A stretch of 64,000 nt of DNA, taken from positions 2,542,001 to 2,606,000 of the forward strand of contig NZ_CP073696.1 of the NCBI RefSeq assembly GCF_025264645.1. Direction: 5' to 3'. Positions 17,386 through 25,205 of this stretch are shown in pieces. The position numbers and the translations under genes were made by a program. The number at the start of each line of letters is the position of its first letter. Position 1 is the stretch's first letter. Below the pieces are notes generated by a model that was not told where the DNA came from, made no database searches, and saw only the letters and a program-made list of their open reading frames with translations. The DNA is from Edaphobacter lichenicola. Lineage in GTDB: Bacteria > Acidobacteriota > Terriglobia > Terriglobales > Acidobacteriaceae.

Positions 17386-18807
17386 ATGGCGTTTATTACC
17401 GAGAAAGAGGAGCTGAAACCCGGCCTGATTCTCTTCCGGCGCGGCGACGTGGATCATCGCATGTGGTATTGCCGCATGAAGATGCCGAAGGCCGACCGCT
17501 ACAAGACGGTTTCGCTTAAAACAACCGACATCAGCGCGGCCCGCGAGCGGGCCTTCGACCAGGATGCGGACGTGCGGTTCCGCATCAAGCATGACGTTCC
17601 CGTGTTCAACCGTCCCTTCCGTGACGTGGCGCGAGAATATCTGTTGACGCAGGAAGCGCGGGCGAAGCGTGGAGAGATCAGCGCCGCTCGGCCCAAAAAA
17701 CTCCGTGCCGTTATTGAAGGCACTTTAGACAGATACGCAGGTTCCACTCAGGTACACCTTATCGGTGATGAACGGTGGGGCGGCTATCCGGCATGGCGGC
17801 GGGAAAACGGCGCGGGACGCCACCGGCGCAACGGCGTTCGAGAAGTCACCGCCGACGCAGCGCAAACCTTCGCAGACCATGAAGCCGAGCGCCGCACCAA
17901 AGTTCAGCAGACTTTGGGCATCCGAGTGTTGAAACCGATTGAAGTCAAACCTTCCGAAGAACGGACTGTTCCTTTCATCAGCGATTCCACCATCCGCTTC
18001 GAGATGTCCATCTTCGGCGCGATTATGAACTATGCGGTGAAGAAACGCTATGTTCCCGCAAGCCAGCGTTTCGACGAGCGCCCCAAGCTCAAGACGATGC
18101 GGCGTGACGAGTTCACGCTGGAGGAGTATCGCAAACTCCACACCGTAGGTCGCAAGTGGATTGCCGAGGCTGATAAGCCGTCAAGCGTTTGGTATCGCAC
18201 CGTCACTTACAACTTGATTCTGATTGCCTGCAATACCGGCATGAGGCCAGCGGAGATGAAGAATCTGCGCTGGCGCGACATCATGCCCGCAAAAGACCGC
18301 GAAGGACGGGAGATTGTCGTGCTGTTCGTGCAGGGCAAGGGCAAGTCGCGCAAGCTGGTTGCGCCCAAAAGCGTGGGAGAGTATTTAGACCGCATCCGCG
18401 CAATCTCCAAAGCCACGGAACCGGACGATAGAGTATTTACCAACATCACTGGCAAGCCTGCGAAGACGCTGTATAGCTCCCTGATTGCCGATCTTCTGAA
18501 CGAAGCGAAGCTACGCGAAGGCACGCAGGGCGTGCCGCGCTCGACCTATTGCTTCCGACACACGTATGCCACGCTTCGCTTGCAGGAAGGCGTGGACGTG
18601 TATTTCCTTGCCGAGCAGATGGGAACCTCCGTCCACATGATTGAAAGCCACTATGGACACGTAAATACCATCAAGCATGCCGACCGCGTGTTGCAGGGGA
18701 TGGCGGGATGGGAGTTGCCGCAACCGGACGATACCAAAGCCAAGGCGTCGAAGGCGGCGGAGACACACGATAAAGGCAAACGAGGTCAGCGCCACAGGCC
18801 GCGCTGA
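17386..18807 (+). CDS. Tyrosine-type site-specific integrase
   Basis: The 473-residue protein has an N-terminal arm/SAM-like DNA-binding portion and a C-terminal catalytic domain. Catalytic-domain motifs are CNTGMRPAEMKNLRWRDI (first Arg about 287), VQGKGKSRKLV (Lys), TYCFRHTYATLRLQEG (second Arg about 391) and MGTSVHMIESHYGHV (nucleophile Tyr). The usual His of HxxR is Tyr and the LGH His is Thr; both swaps occur in a recognisable integrase subfamily, so it is probably active. It integrates and excises the element. No tRNA target is next to it. Confidence 0.9.
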   Translation: MAFITEKEELKPGLILFRRGDVDHRMWYCRMKMPKADRYKTVSLKTTDISAARERAFDQDADVRFRIKHDVPVFNRPFRDVAREYLLTQEARAKRGEISAARPKKLRAVIEGTLDRYAGSTQVHLIGDERWGGYPAWRRENGAGRHRRNGVREVTADAAQTFADHEAERRTKVQQTLGIRVLKPIEVKPSEERTVPFISDSTIRFEMSIFGAIMNYAVKKRYVPASQRFDERPKLKTMRRDEFTLEEYRKLHTVGRKWIAEADKPSSVWYRTVTYNLILIACNTGMRPAEMKNLRWRDIMPAKDREGREIVVLFVQGKGKSRKLVAPKSVGEYLDRIRAISKATEPDDRVFTNITGKPAKTLYSSLIADLLNEAKLREGTQGVPRSTYCFRHTYATLRLQEGVDVYFLAEQMGTSVHMIESHYGHVNTIKHADRVLQGMAGWELPQPDDTKAKASKAAETHDKGKRGQRHRPR

Positions 18808-18876
18808 CCCTGAACCTCCCGAAGCCGTCTTTTGCCGGAGCCGCTGGCGGAGGCTGGCGCAGGGAGGTATCGTCCC

Positions 18877-18994
18877 AATGTCCGGCCCGGACATTCCTTG
18901 CAGATATTGCTCTGATTTGCCGCTGCCCCGCCGGGGCGTTCTTAGCGGCAAATCCCCGCGCACGAGCCGCCGCTGGCGGCTGTCCTTAGTGCGC
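18877..18994. repeat. Three consecutive dyads downstream of the integrase
   Basis: AATGTCCGGCCCGGACATT (18877-18895) has perfect 9-bp arms. A hairpin at 18915-18953 has outer arms ATTTGCCGCT / AGCGGCAAAT and an inner GCCCCG / CGGGGC-type stem. A third at 18958-18994 has outer arms GCGCAC / GTGCGC and inner GCCGCC / GGCGGC. The last two share a layout and a CTTAG box just before the closing outer arm. They could be terminators, ssDNA-folded promoters or transfer-origin elements. Confidence 0.6.
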
Positions 18995-19047
18995 TTTGTG
19001 TGGGCTTTCCCCAACCGCGCCGCTTAGGTTCCCGCCATGTCATTTCG

Positions 19048-19347
19048 CTAGTGTGTAGCGGCCAACACGGAGATACGCGGAACACGGATTTGATTCTCAC
19101 GCTTGCGTGTTTGGGCAATGTCGTAAGAGGACTGCATCCGCATCAGAGTATCCATCTTCACTCCGAAGGCTTTCTCGATACGGAGCGCCATATCCCCAGA
19201 GAGGTCGGCCTTGCCATTGAGCAGACTGGACAGCGTAGGGCGCGAGACGCGCAACGCTTGTGCCGCCGCCGTGACCGTCAGCCCTGCGGCTTCGATAATC
19301 TCTGTCCGAATGAAATCCCCAGGATGGGGTGGATTCTTCATGGGCAT
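19048..19347 (-). CDS. HigA-type antitoxin, HTH regulator
   Basis: The 99-residue protein begins MPMKNPPHPGDFIRTEIIEAAG, the usual opening of HigA/VapI antitoxins. An XRE helix-turn-helix follows (LTVTAAAQALRVSRPTLSSLLNGKADLSGDMALRIEKAFGV). It lies 19 bases after the toxin gene on the same strand, in the toxin-first order typical of higBA. It should neutralise the toxin and repress the shared promoter. The role is stabilisation of the mobile module. Confidence 0.85.
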   Translation of the reverse strand: MPMKNPPHPGDFIRTEIIEAAGLTVTAAAQALRVSRPTLSSLLNGKADLSGDMALRIEKAFGVKMDTLMRMQSSYDIAQTRKRENQIRVPRISVLAATH

Positions 19348-19366
19348 GGTCTCTTCTCCTTCGACC

Positions 19367-19657
19367 CTAGTGGTAGTCCTCTAAGTTCATGTCGTAAATC
19401 TCGCGTTCGGCTGTGTCGATGCGAAAGGTCAACCGCCGATTGGCGGTAACGCTCAGGCTCCATGCGCCTTTACGGTCGCCCGTCAAGGTATGCGCCTTCC
19501 ACGAGGGCAGCATCCGCAATTCTTCCGGGTCTTCCATGTCGTCCAGAAAGGCAAACATTTTGCGGAGCTTGTCCACGGTATCGGGCGGAACGCCCTTTGT
19601 GGCGTCGTCCACATAGAGCTTCTTCAAACCTTTATGGATGAAGTTGCGTATTCTCAC
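19367..19657 (-). CDS. HigB/RelE-type toxin
   Basis: With a GTG start at 19657 the protein has 96 residues, the normal HigB length; an upstream start at 19693 adds 12 unrelated residues. IRNFIHKGLKKLYVDD opens it, then a helix with LRKMFAFLDDMEDPEELRMLPSWKAHTLTGDRKGAWSL, and NRRLTFRIDTAEREIYDMNLEDYH. These match the plasmid-maintenance killer (HigB) family, ribosome-dependent mRNA interferases. It is paired with the HigA-type gene downstream. Confidence 0.8.
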   Translation of the reverse strand: MRIRNFIHKGLKKLYVDDATKGVPPDTVDKLRKMFAFLDDMEDPEELRMLPSWKAHTLTGDRKGAWSLSVTANRRLTFRIDTAEREIYDMNLEDYH

Positions 19658-19693
19658 CTGAATCACTGTAGCCTGTAGCCTAACACTTGTCAA

Positions 19694-20148
19694 TCTTGGA
19701 CAAGCCCGTTCGGATTGCGTCCGCCGTCATGTTGCTTTCTCGTTTCCAATGCACATCTGTTTTTGGTGGGAAGGTGCGCCTTCCCTGTCTCCAGCCACCG
19801 ATGTTGCCGGTGTCTTCCGCCACCCATCCCAACGGGGCCTGTTCCGGCCCCGTAACGCCCGTCCCTGAAGTTCGGTGCGCTGACGCGCACGGATGCGGTA
19901 GACAAGCCTCCTAATGGGGCGCTGCCCCCTCGCGCCCGCAAGCAGTCTCCCCAGGCTTCCGCGCTTCGCTTGTGCAGCCCTCCGCTGCGCTTCGCCCTTT
20001 CCACTCTCGCTGCGCTTCGTTGCAAGGGTGGGCGATCCCCCTCTGCTTGCAGTTGCTACCCCCCGCGTTCGCCACGTGGCGTTCGGCATGTAGGTACATG
20101 CCGCGCACGGCATGAAAAGCAAAAACAACGACGAGGGAGGAAGCACCT
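19694..20148. other. Hairpin-dense noncoding leader before the antirestriction gene
   Basis: No gene is credible here. The stretch carries dyads such as ACGGGGCC / GGCCCCGT (19832-19853) and GTGCGC / GCGCAC (19875-19890), and a three-arm structure just before ardC. It separates the minus-strand higBA genes from the plus-strand ardC-like gene. Antirestriction genes often lie in plasmid leading regions transcribed from folded single-stranded promoters; this could be such a region, by inference. Confidence 0.45.
20085..20114 (+). promoter_or_regulatory. Three-arm, mutually exclusive hairpin upstream of ardC
   Basis: Arms GGCATG (20085-20090), CATGCC (20097-20102) and GGCATG (20109-20114) are arranged so the middle arm can pair with either neighbour: GGCATGTA-GG-TACATGCC or CATGCCG-CGCA-CGGCATG. 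Only one stem can form at a time. The element ends 34 bases before the ardC start codon. It could be an attenuator-like switch or a folded ssDNA promoter. Confidence 0.4.
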
Positions 20149-21015
20149 ATGAAGAAGCCAAGCACCAGCAGCAGGCCGAGCATCTACCAGACCGTTACCG
20201 ACCGCATTATCTCCAGCCTCAAGGCAGGTGTAATTCCGTGGGAGAAGCCGTGGAAGACGCCGCGCTACGCAGGCGGCCCGTTCCCGCGCAACTTCTACAC
20301 CGGCAAGCCCTACCGGGGTATCAATGTTCTGTTGCTTTGGTCGAGCGAGTACATCTCCCCGTTCTGGCTTACGTTCAAGCAGGCGCAGGCATTGAAGGGT
20401 ACGGTTCGCAAAGGCGAACACGGAACGCCGATTATCTTTTACAAGCAGCTTCCCGAACACGCTACGAAAGATGAGAAAGCACCGGGCGAGGATGAGCGCG
20501 TTCCTTTCGTTCTCTGCCATTACACGGTTTTCAACGTGGAGCAGTGCGACGGCCTCACCCTTCCTGAAATCTCGCAGCCTGCCATCGCGCCGGAGATCGA
20601 CGAGGACGAGCTTTGCGAAAACTTCGTCACCGGATGGGAGAACCGCCCCGCGCTCTATCTCAACAGCCCCACCGAGTGCCGCGCTTACTATCGGCCCTCT
20701 ACCGATTCCGTCCACATGCCAGCGCGTCCCCGTTTCGTGGATGCTCCGCACTACTACAGCACTTTATTTCACGAGCTGGTACACAGCACCGGCCACGAAA
20801 CCCGCCTGAACCGCACCTTTGGCGACCGTTTCGGAGATGAGCTTTACAGTAAAGAGGAATTAGTCGCAGAGATGGGAGCCGCGTTTCTTTGTGCCATCGC
20901 TGGCGTCGCCAACGAGCACACCGACCGCAACACCACCGCTTACATTCGGAACTGGATTACCAAACTGGAAGAGGATAGCGTGGTGCGCAAGCAATCTTGT
21001 AGCTGCTTGAGTTGA
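20149..21015 (+). CDS. ArdC-like antirestriction / ssDNA-binding protein, 3' end replaced
   Basis: The 288-residue protein has an N-terminal ArdC ssDNA-binding domain (YQTVTDRIISSLKAGVIPWEKPW, NFYTGKPYRGINVLLLW, TFKQAQALKGTVRKGEHG). A zinc-metallopeptidase-like domain follows, with LFHELVHSTGHETRLNR (HELVH) and ELVAEMGAAFL. Such proteins protect incoming plasmid DNA. Homology ends around ITKLEEDS, near 20978. The last dozen or so codons are read from the antisense of another gene, so a deletion has replaced the normal tail. The loss is small and activity may survive. GGGAGG lies before the ATG. Confidence 0.8.
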   Translation: MKKPSTSSRPSIYQTVTDRIISSLKAGVIPWEKPWKTPRYAGGPFPRNFYTGKPYRGINVLLLWSSEYISPFWLTFKQAQALKGTVRKGEHGTPIIFYKQLPEHATKDEKAPGEDERVPFVLCHYTVFNVEQCDGLTLPEISQPAIAPEIDEDELCENFVTGWENRPALYLNSPTECRAYYRPSTDSVHMPARPRFVDAPHYYSTLFHELVHSTGHETRLNRTFGDRFGDELYSKEELVAEMGAAFLCAIAGVANEHTDRNTTAYIRNWITKLEEDSVVRKQSCSCLS

Positions 21016-21290
21016 TCGTTGTCGTCTTCTACGAGAACAATGCCCAGCTTTTTGCCAGAATTCTTGGCTGCAAATTCTTTGCCTGCTTTTACCGCGATGA
21101 TCGGAGACCCATCAACAATCTCCCCATCGGTTTCGTACTGTCCCGGTCCGGCAAAGCAGTCCACGTAATAGAGAAGGTCGAAGGCGCTCCCAAGTATCGT
21201 GGCCCAACTCGGAAGATAGCGCGTGAGGATCTGGTGTTTAATCCTCGATACACGCTTCAGGTGTTGAACTTCGATCTGTGCCGTGCTCAT
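20940..21290 (-). pseudogene. Truncated three-Cys-motif partner (TcmP)-like gene
   Basis: The visible part matches the N-terminal portion of TcmP-type proteins: RIKHQILTRYLPSWATILG, LLYYVDCFAGPGQYETDGEIVDGSP, KKLGIVLVEDD. After LKQLQD the frame runs into DNA antisense to the ardC-like gene, so most of the C-terminal part (the family is usually about 250-350 residues) is gone. TcmP genes normally sit beside a three-Cys-motif partner, often in mobile or defence regions; no partner is left. The start at 21290 (MSTAQIEVQHLKRV) is preferred over 21362. A remnant created by the deletion that clipped ardC. Confidence 0.7.
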
Positions 21291-21842
21291 CTTCACCGGT
21301 TTATTATTCGCTTTTTCTTCGCTAACGGTCAAGCAATGGAAGTTTCCAAGCATTGAGATCATGCCGAGCTGTAGTCAAAAAATACGGTGATTGCAACCTT
21401 CCTTTCCCAGACCACCACATCGAAGTCACCACCGCCGGGAGATAACCATCCTCACCTGCATTTAGCGTGACCCTCCATGTCTCATGTCTGTAGAGATTAG
21501 TCGCATCCGGCCAGAATCACCAAAAGGTCCGTTGCATGATGCCTGCTAACGCCGAATCAAGCCCCCGAAGAAGACGAGCGATGCTTCGCATCGGGAGAAG
21601 ATTGACACATCACCCCCAACTGGGTGCTGCGGAGCAACCTGACGTACCCAGCGGTTAACGTGATCCAAATCAACTACTTAGTTATTCAGCGTTTACATTC
21701 GTAAACGCACGTATTCGAATGAATCCGTCTTTATCGCTTCGCGTAAACACATTGATTCCTAAGCATTTGAGCGAAAAAAGCAATTTCTGGGCTTGACTGT
21801 TGGAGTCGAGCGTAGCACTCTGTTTTTGAGGGTGCCCTCCCC
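21291..21842. other. Noncoding stretch with dyads upstream of mobC; possible oriT
   Basis: No gene is supported. GCGTTTAC-ATTC-GTAAACGC (21689-21708) is a perfect 8-bp hairpin, and a third GCGTAAAC box occurs about 35 bases further on. The palindrome ATTCGAAT lies between them. In MobF systems the transfer origin commonly lies just upstream of the small accessory gene, which is the position here. It may equally be the MobC autoregulatory operator. Confidence 0.4.
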
Positions 21843-22268
21843 ATGACCACTCCTCGCATCCCGGCCCCCGCGCATCCTCCATCGGCACCCGACGATGAAG
21901 TTCGCCCTGTTCTCCGCGCCAAAACGATAGCAACCAGACTCACGCCGGAGGAGCTGCGCGAGGTCGAAGCCGCCGCTGGGCGCGACGGGACGTCGCTTGC
22001 TGAATGGCTGCGGGAACTGGCTTTGAAGACAGCGCGGCAGCGTCCAGCCGACCCGATGGAGCTGCTGCTTTCTGAGGTTTCGGCGACCCGGTACATGCTG
22101 CTGAATCTCTTCCACGCGACCGCCCAGGCGAACGCGGAAGGCAAGCATTTGCTCCCCGAGTCCGTCCTGAAAATCCGTGACCAGGCGAACACCCGGAAGC
22201 TTGAAGCCGCCCGCAAACTCATGGAGGAGTTCCTCGCCCAGGGAGGGCAGGAAGGCGGTAAACCCTGA
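21843..22268 (+). CDS. MobC-like relaxosome accessory protein
   Basis: The 141-residue protein contains KTIATRLTPEELREVEAAAGRDGTSLAEWLRELALKTA, a ribbon-helix-helix-like DNA-binding unit typical of plasmid mobilization accessory proteins. A helical C-terminal half follows. It lies eight bases before the coupling-protein gene on the same strand. It probably binds the transfer origin and helps recruit relaxase and coupling protein. No enzyme motif is present. Confidence 0.7.
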   Translation: MTTPRIPAPAHPPSAPDDEVRPVLRAKTIATRLTPEELREVEAAAGRDGTSLAEWLRELALKTARQRPADPMELLLSEVSATRYMLLNLFHATAQANAEGKHLLPESVLKIRDQANTRKLEAARKLMEEFLAQGGQEGGKP

Positions 22269-22276
22269 GTCGCCCG

Positions 22277-24259
22277 ATGCAGTTTCCGAGCCCGTCCAGG
22301 TGGCTGCTCTGGATTCTTTTCTGTTTCACACTGGGACCGTTTGTGCTTGCGTTTCCGATCGCGGCGTGGCTTGCTTGGACACTTCGGCCGCTCCAAAAAA
22401 TCTACCTTCCGGTGTACTCCGCGAGCACGGTGGGTGCCCATCTGCCCCACAATCTAACGGCGGTTCGGTGGGTGATGAAGACGGCTCCGGGACGGAAACC
22501 CGAGACCATTTTGCCCGAAGATGCGGTCTCCGGGCCGAACCCAAAGCTGCCAGTCAGCCTCTCGCCCAAGGCCCTCGCGGAGGGTTGGCGCGGGGTGATC
22601 CAGACCGCGCCGGAGAAGGTGTATTCCTCTGAATTGGTTCCGTATTTGCAGGCCACGATCTACGACGGCGAGGGCGTCTGGTGGCTCTTCGCCCGGCCCA
22701 TGCTCTACAGTCTGGCCGGAATTCTCCTCCTGTACACTCTCCGTCTGCAGTTCAAAGATGGCTGGAGTTCCGGACGAAACCGGGCGCATGAAGAGCGGCA
22801 CGGACGGCGAACCAAAGGTCCAGAGTTGCAGTCCGGCGGCTGGCGCCGCCGACTCGGAACGGACGGAATTTCCTTCCTGCTGCGCTTCGAGAAAGCGCCC
22901 TGGCGATGGCTTCCGTTTGGGCCGAGTTTTCGGATTCCGCGTCGTCTGGAGTCCAGTCATATCGAGCTGATCGGCGACACCGGTTCCGGCAAATCGACGG
23001 CCATCCGGCAGATCCTGCGCCAGGTCCAGCGGCGCGGCGAGACGGCCATCGTCTACGACCCGGCGATGGACTTCGTGGGCGAGTTCTATGACTTTAGCCG
23101 CGGCGACTTGATCCTGAATCCCCTGGATGCCCGGTGTCCCTGCTGGCGGATCGATCAGGAAATCGTGCGCGACGAGACGGCCGCCACGATTGCGGCGGCC
23201 TTTATCCCAGATAAGGAATACGAAAAAGAGTTCTTCACTCATACGCCACGCCGGTTGCTGGCCGCCATGCTCCAGAGACGAATGCCAGCACATTTTCTGT
23301 TGCGGTGGATGAGCGATCCCGAAGCGTTGGCCGACATCGTCAAGGGAACGCCGCTGGCCGCGATGATCGACCCGACAGCCCCGGCGCAACGCGTCGGGGT
23401 ACTCTCCAGCCTGAACCTCGCTGCCGACAGCTTCGAGCTGTTGCCCGAGGGCGGCAATGGCCGCCAGGACTTCGCGACGGCGGACTGGATCAAGGAACGC
23501 AAGCGCTGGGTCTTTCTGACTTCTCAGTCCGACTATCGCGAGAAGATTTTGCCGCTTCATTCGGCGTGGTTGGATCTTTTCATTCTGCGCATGCAAGGCC
23601 CCTGTGACGACCGCTATGCGAAGCCGGTATGGTTCGTTCTGGACGAGTTGGCCTCTTTGAACAAGCTGCCCCAGCTCCACGCCGCTGTCACCGAAAACCG
23701 CAAGCACGGCAATCCGGTTGTGCTCGGCTTTCAGGGGCGCAGTCAGCTCGAAAAGCGCTACGGCCAGGATGCGGAAACCATGCTCTCGCAGCCCGCGACC
23801 AAGGTGTTTTTGAGGACCTCCGAGCCACGCGCGGCTAAGTGGATCTCCGATGCCATTGGCGAGATCGAGGTCGAGCGCTTGAAGGAATCGCGCAGCATGG
23901 GTTTGATCGGCAGCAAGAAGTCCTATGCGATGGAGATCGCCACCAAGCCGCTCATCATGCCGTCCGAAATCTCCGGCCTCGAATCGCTGCATGGCTTTAT
24001 CAAGCAGGAAAATCGCGTCGTGTCGGTGTTCTTGCGGCTGACGAAAGGACGCTCCAAACATCCTAAGTTCATCGAGCGGAAGATGCCAGAGCCCGTGCCC
24101 CGGCCAACTCCCCAGGTGCCGGCAACGCCGGCACACATGCCGCCGCCTAAAAAGCCGGCGGCGGTCCAGGATGCGCTCCCACTGACCGATTCACCGCCTG
24201 CCGTCGCCAACCCCAAGAAAGAGGCTTTCATCTGGGATGAGACGAAGGGGATTGAGTGA
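22277..24259 (+). CDS. Conjugative coupling protein, VirD4/TraD type
   Basis: The 660-residue protein has an N-terminal membrane anchor (LLWILFCFTLGPFVLAFPIAAWLAW) and a second helix near 145-160. The motor follows: Walker A GDTGSGKST (about 233), YDPAMDFVGEFYD, and Walker B WFVLDELASLNKLPQL. The arginine-finger-like region GFQGRSQLEKRYGQDAE and FLRTSEPRAAKWISDAIGEIEVER identify the TraD/type IV secretion DNA-binding family. It pumps the relaxase-DNA complex to a secretion channel. The tail is Pro-rich. No channel genes are present. Confidence 0.9.
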   Translation: MQFPSPSRWLLWILFCFTLGPFVLAFPIAAWLAWTLRPLQKIYLPVYSASTVGAHLPHNLTAVRWVMKTAPGRKPETILPEDAVSGPNPKLPVSLSPKALAEGWRGVIQTAPEKVYSSELVPYLQATIYDGEGVWWLFARPMLYSLAGILLLYTLRLQFKDGWSSGRNRAHEERHGRRTKGPELQSGGWRRRLGTDGISFLLRFEKAPWRWLPFGPSFRIPRRLESSHIELIGDTGSGKSTAIRQILRQVQRRGETAIVYDPAMDFVGEFYDFSRGDLILNPLDARCPCWRIDQEIVRDETAATIAAAFIPDKEYEKEFFTHTPRRLLAAMLQRRMPAHFLLRWMSDPEALADIVKGTPLAAMIDPTAPAQRVGVLSSLNLAADSFELLPEGGNGRQDFATADWIKERKRWVFLTSQSDYREKILPLHSAWLDLFILRMQGPCDDRYAKPVWFVLDELASLNKLPQLHAAVTENRKHGNPVVLGFQGRSQLEKRYGQDAETMLSQPATKVFLRTSEPRAAKWISDAIGEIEVERLKESRSMGLIGSKKSYAMEIATKPLIMPSEISGLESLHGFIKQENRVVSVFLRLTKGRSKHPKFIERKMPEPVPRPTPQVPATPAHMPPPKKPAAVQDALPLTDSPPAVANPKKEAFIWDETKGIE

Positions 24260-24277
24260 CGAGTGTTTGCGTTCGAG

Positions 24278-25129
24278 TCATGACAGCAGGTGAATGGCGT
24301 GTGCCTCTGCATCCACAGTAGAGGGCAGGGTTGTCCAGACCGCTGCCACCCTCCGACCACGGGCAAGAACTGCAATTCTGCTGCCGGGACCTTCCCCCAT
24401 GTGACCAAGCGGATAATCCAAGGAGTTATTCGCTCGGAGCATAAGACCTAGCCCATAGGCCGGATCTGAATGAACAGCACCATGTTCAGGAAGAGGGCGT
24501 CCCTGAAGCATTTCTGCAAGCGTGGCCGACTTGAGAAGTTTGCCTGCCATCAGCGCTTGCAGAAGACGGGCAGCATCGGCGACAGTACCAACGACCAAGC
24601 CGTGAAAGACCCAGCCCGGATGGTAGTTTTGGATGTTCCCCATCTGCACGTTATCGAGATCTGCTGACACTAGAGCCAATCGGGCGGTAGCGAGATTGGA
24701 AGGCCCGAATACGAGCTGTTCTAGTGCAACTTTCAGCGTAAGACCTGATGCCTGCTCAATGAGTTGCGCGACTTTGAGGTAGCCAATATTCGAATATGCC
24801 CATTCTGCCCCCGGCTTATACCACAGTCGGTCGGCATCAACAGTAGCGAGGAGTCGCTCGATCGGCCAAGGCGCTTTACCTGCCGCAACATCTGAATGAT
24901 ATTCAGATACATAACCGTAGTCGGGCAGCCCTGATTCGTGGCGCAAAAGCTGTCGTAAGTTGAACCGTGCATTGCCCAGAGGTTGGTCAAGACTCAGCAA
25001 GCCGTTTTCAACGAGACGGAGGGAGGCAATCGAAAGGACGGTCTTTGTAAAGCTCCACCATGGCACAGGAGCGGTGATTCCAGAAAGAGTGAGGTCGCCT
25101 GTCTCGCTCACAATGGCCGTAGCTTGCAT
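24278..25129 (-). CDS. Serine hydrolase, class C beta-lactamase-like
   Basis: The 283-residue protein has the three penicillin-recognising motifs: S-x-x-K in WWSFTKTVLSIASL, Y-x-N in EWAYSNIGYLKVA and the HMGEGPGS loop in place of KTG. HESGLPDYGY is also typical. It lacks a signal peptide, so it is probably a cytoplasmic esterase or peptidase. It runs opposite to, and between, the coupling-protein and relaxase genes, so it is likely inserted cargo. It is unrelated in detail to the serine hydrolase at 28194-29336. Confidence 0.85.
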   Translation of the reverse strand: MQATAIVSETGDLTLSGITAPVPWWSFTKTVLSIASLRLVENGLLSLDQPLGNARFNLRQLLRHESGLPDYGYVSEYHSDVAAGKAPWPIERLLATVDADRLWYKPGAEWAYSNIGYLKVAQLIEQASGLTLKVALEQLVFGPSNLATARLALVSADLDNVQMGNIQNYHPGWVFHGLVVGTVADAARLLQALMAGKLLKSATLAEMLQGRPLPEHGAVHSDPAYGLGLMLRANNSLDYPLGHMGEGPGSRIAVLARGRRVAAVWTTLPSTVDAEAHAIHLLS

Positions 25130-25205
25130 ACCGCATGATATTAGCCACGTCTGCCTTTAGACGGCGGACCGGTTTTAGAATAAAAGCCAAGTAGGAGCAC
25201 ACCCC

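Noticed and set aside
19690..20183. Several small frames in the hairpin-rich leader before ardC
   Set aside because: Composition follows the repeats, there are no ribosome sites, and frames compete on both strands; treated as noncoding.
22454..24136. A 560-residue minus-strand frame
   Set aside because: Antisense to the coupling-protein gene, whose Walker motifs and family match are unambiguous.
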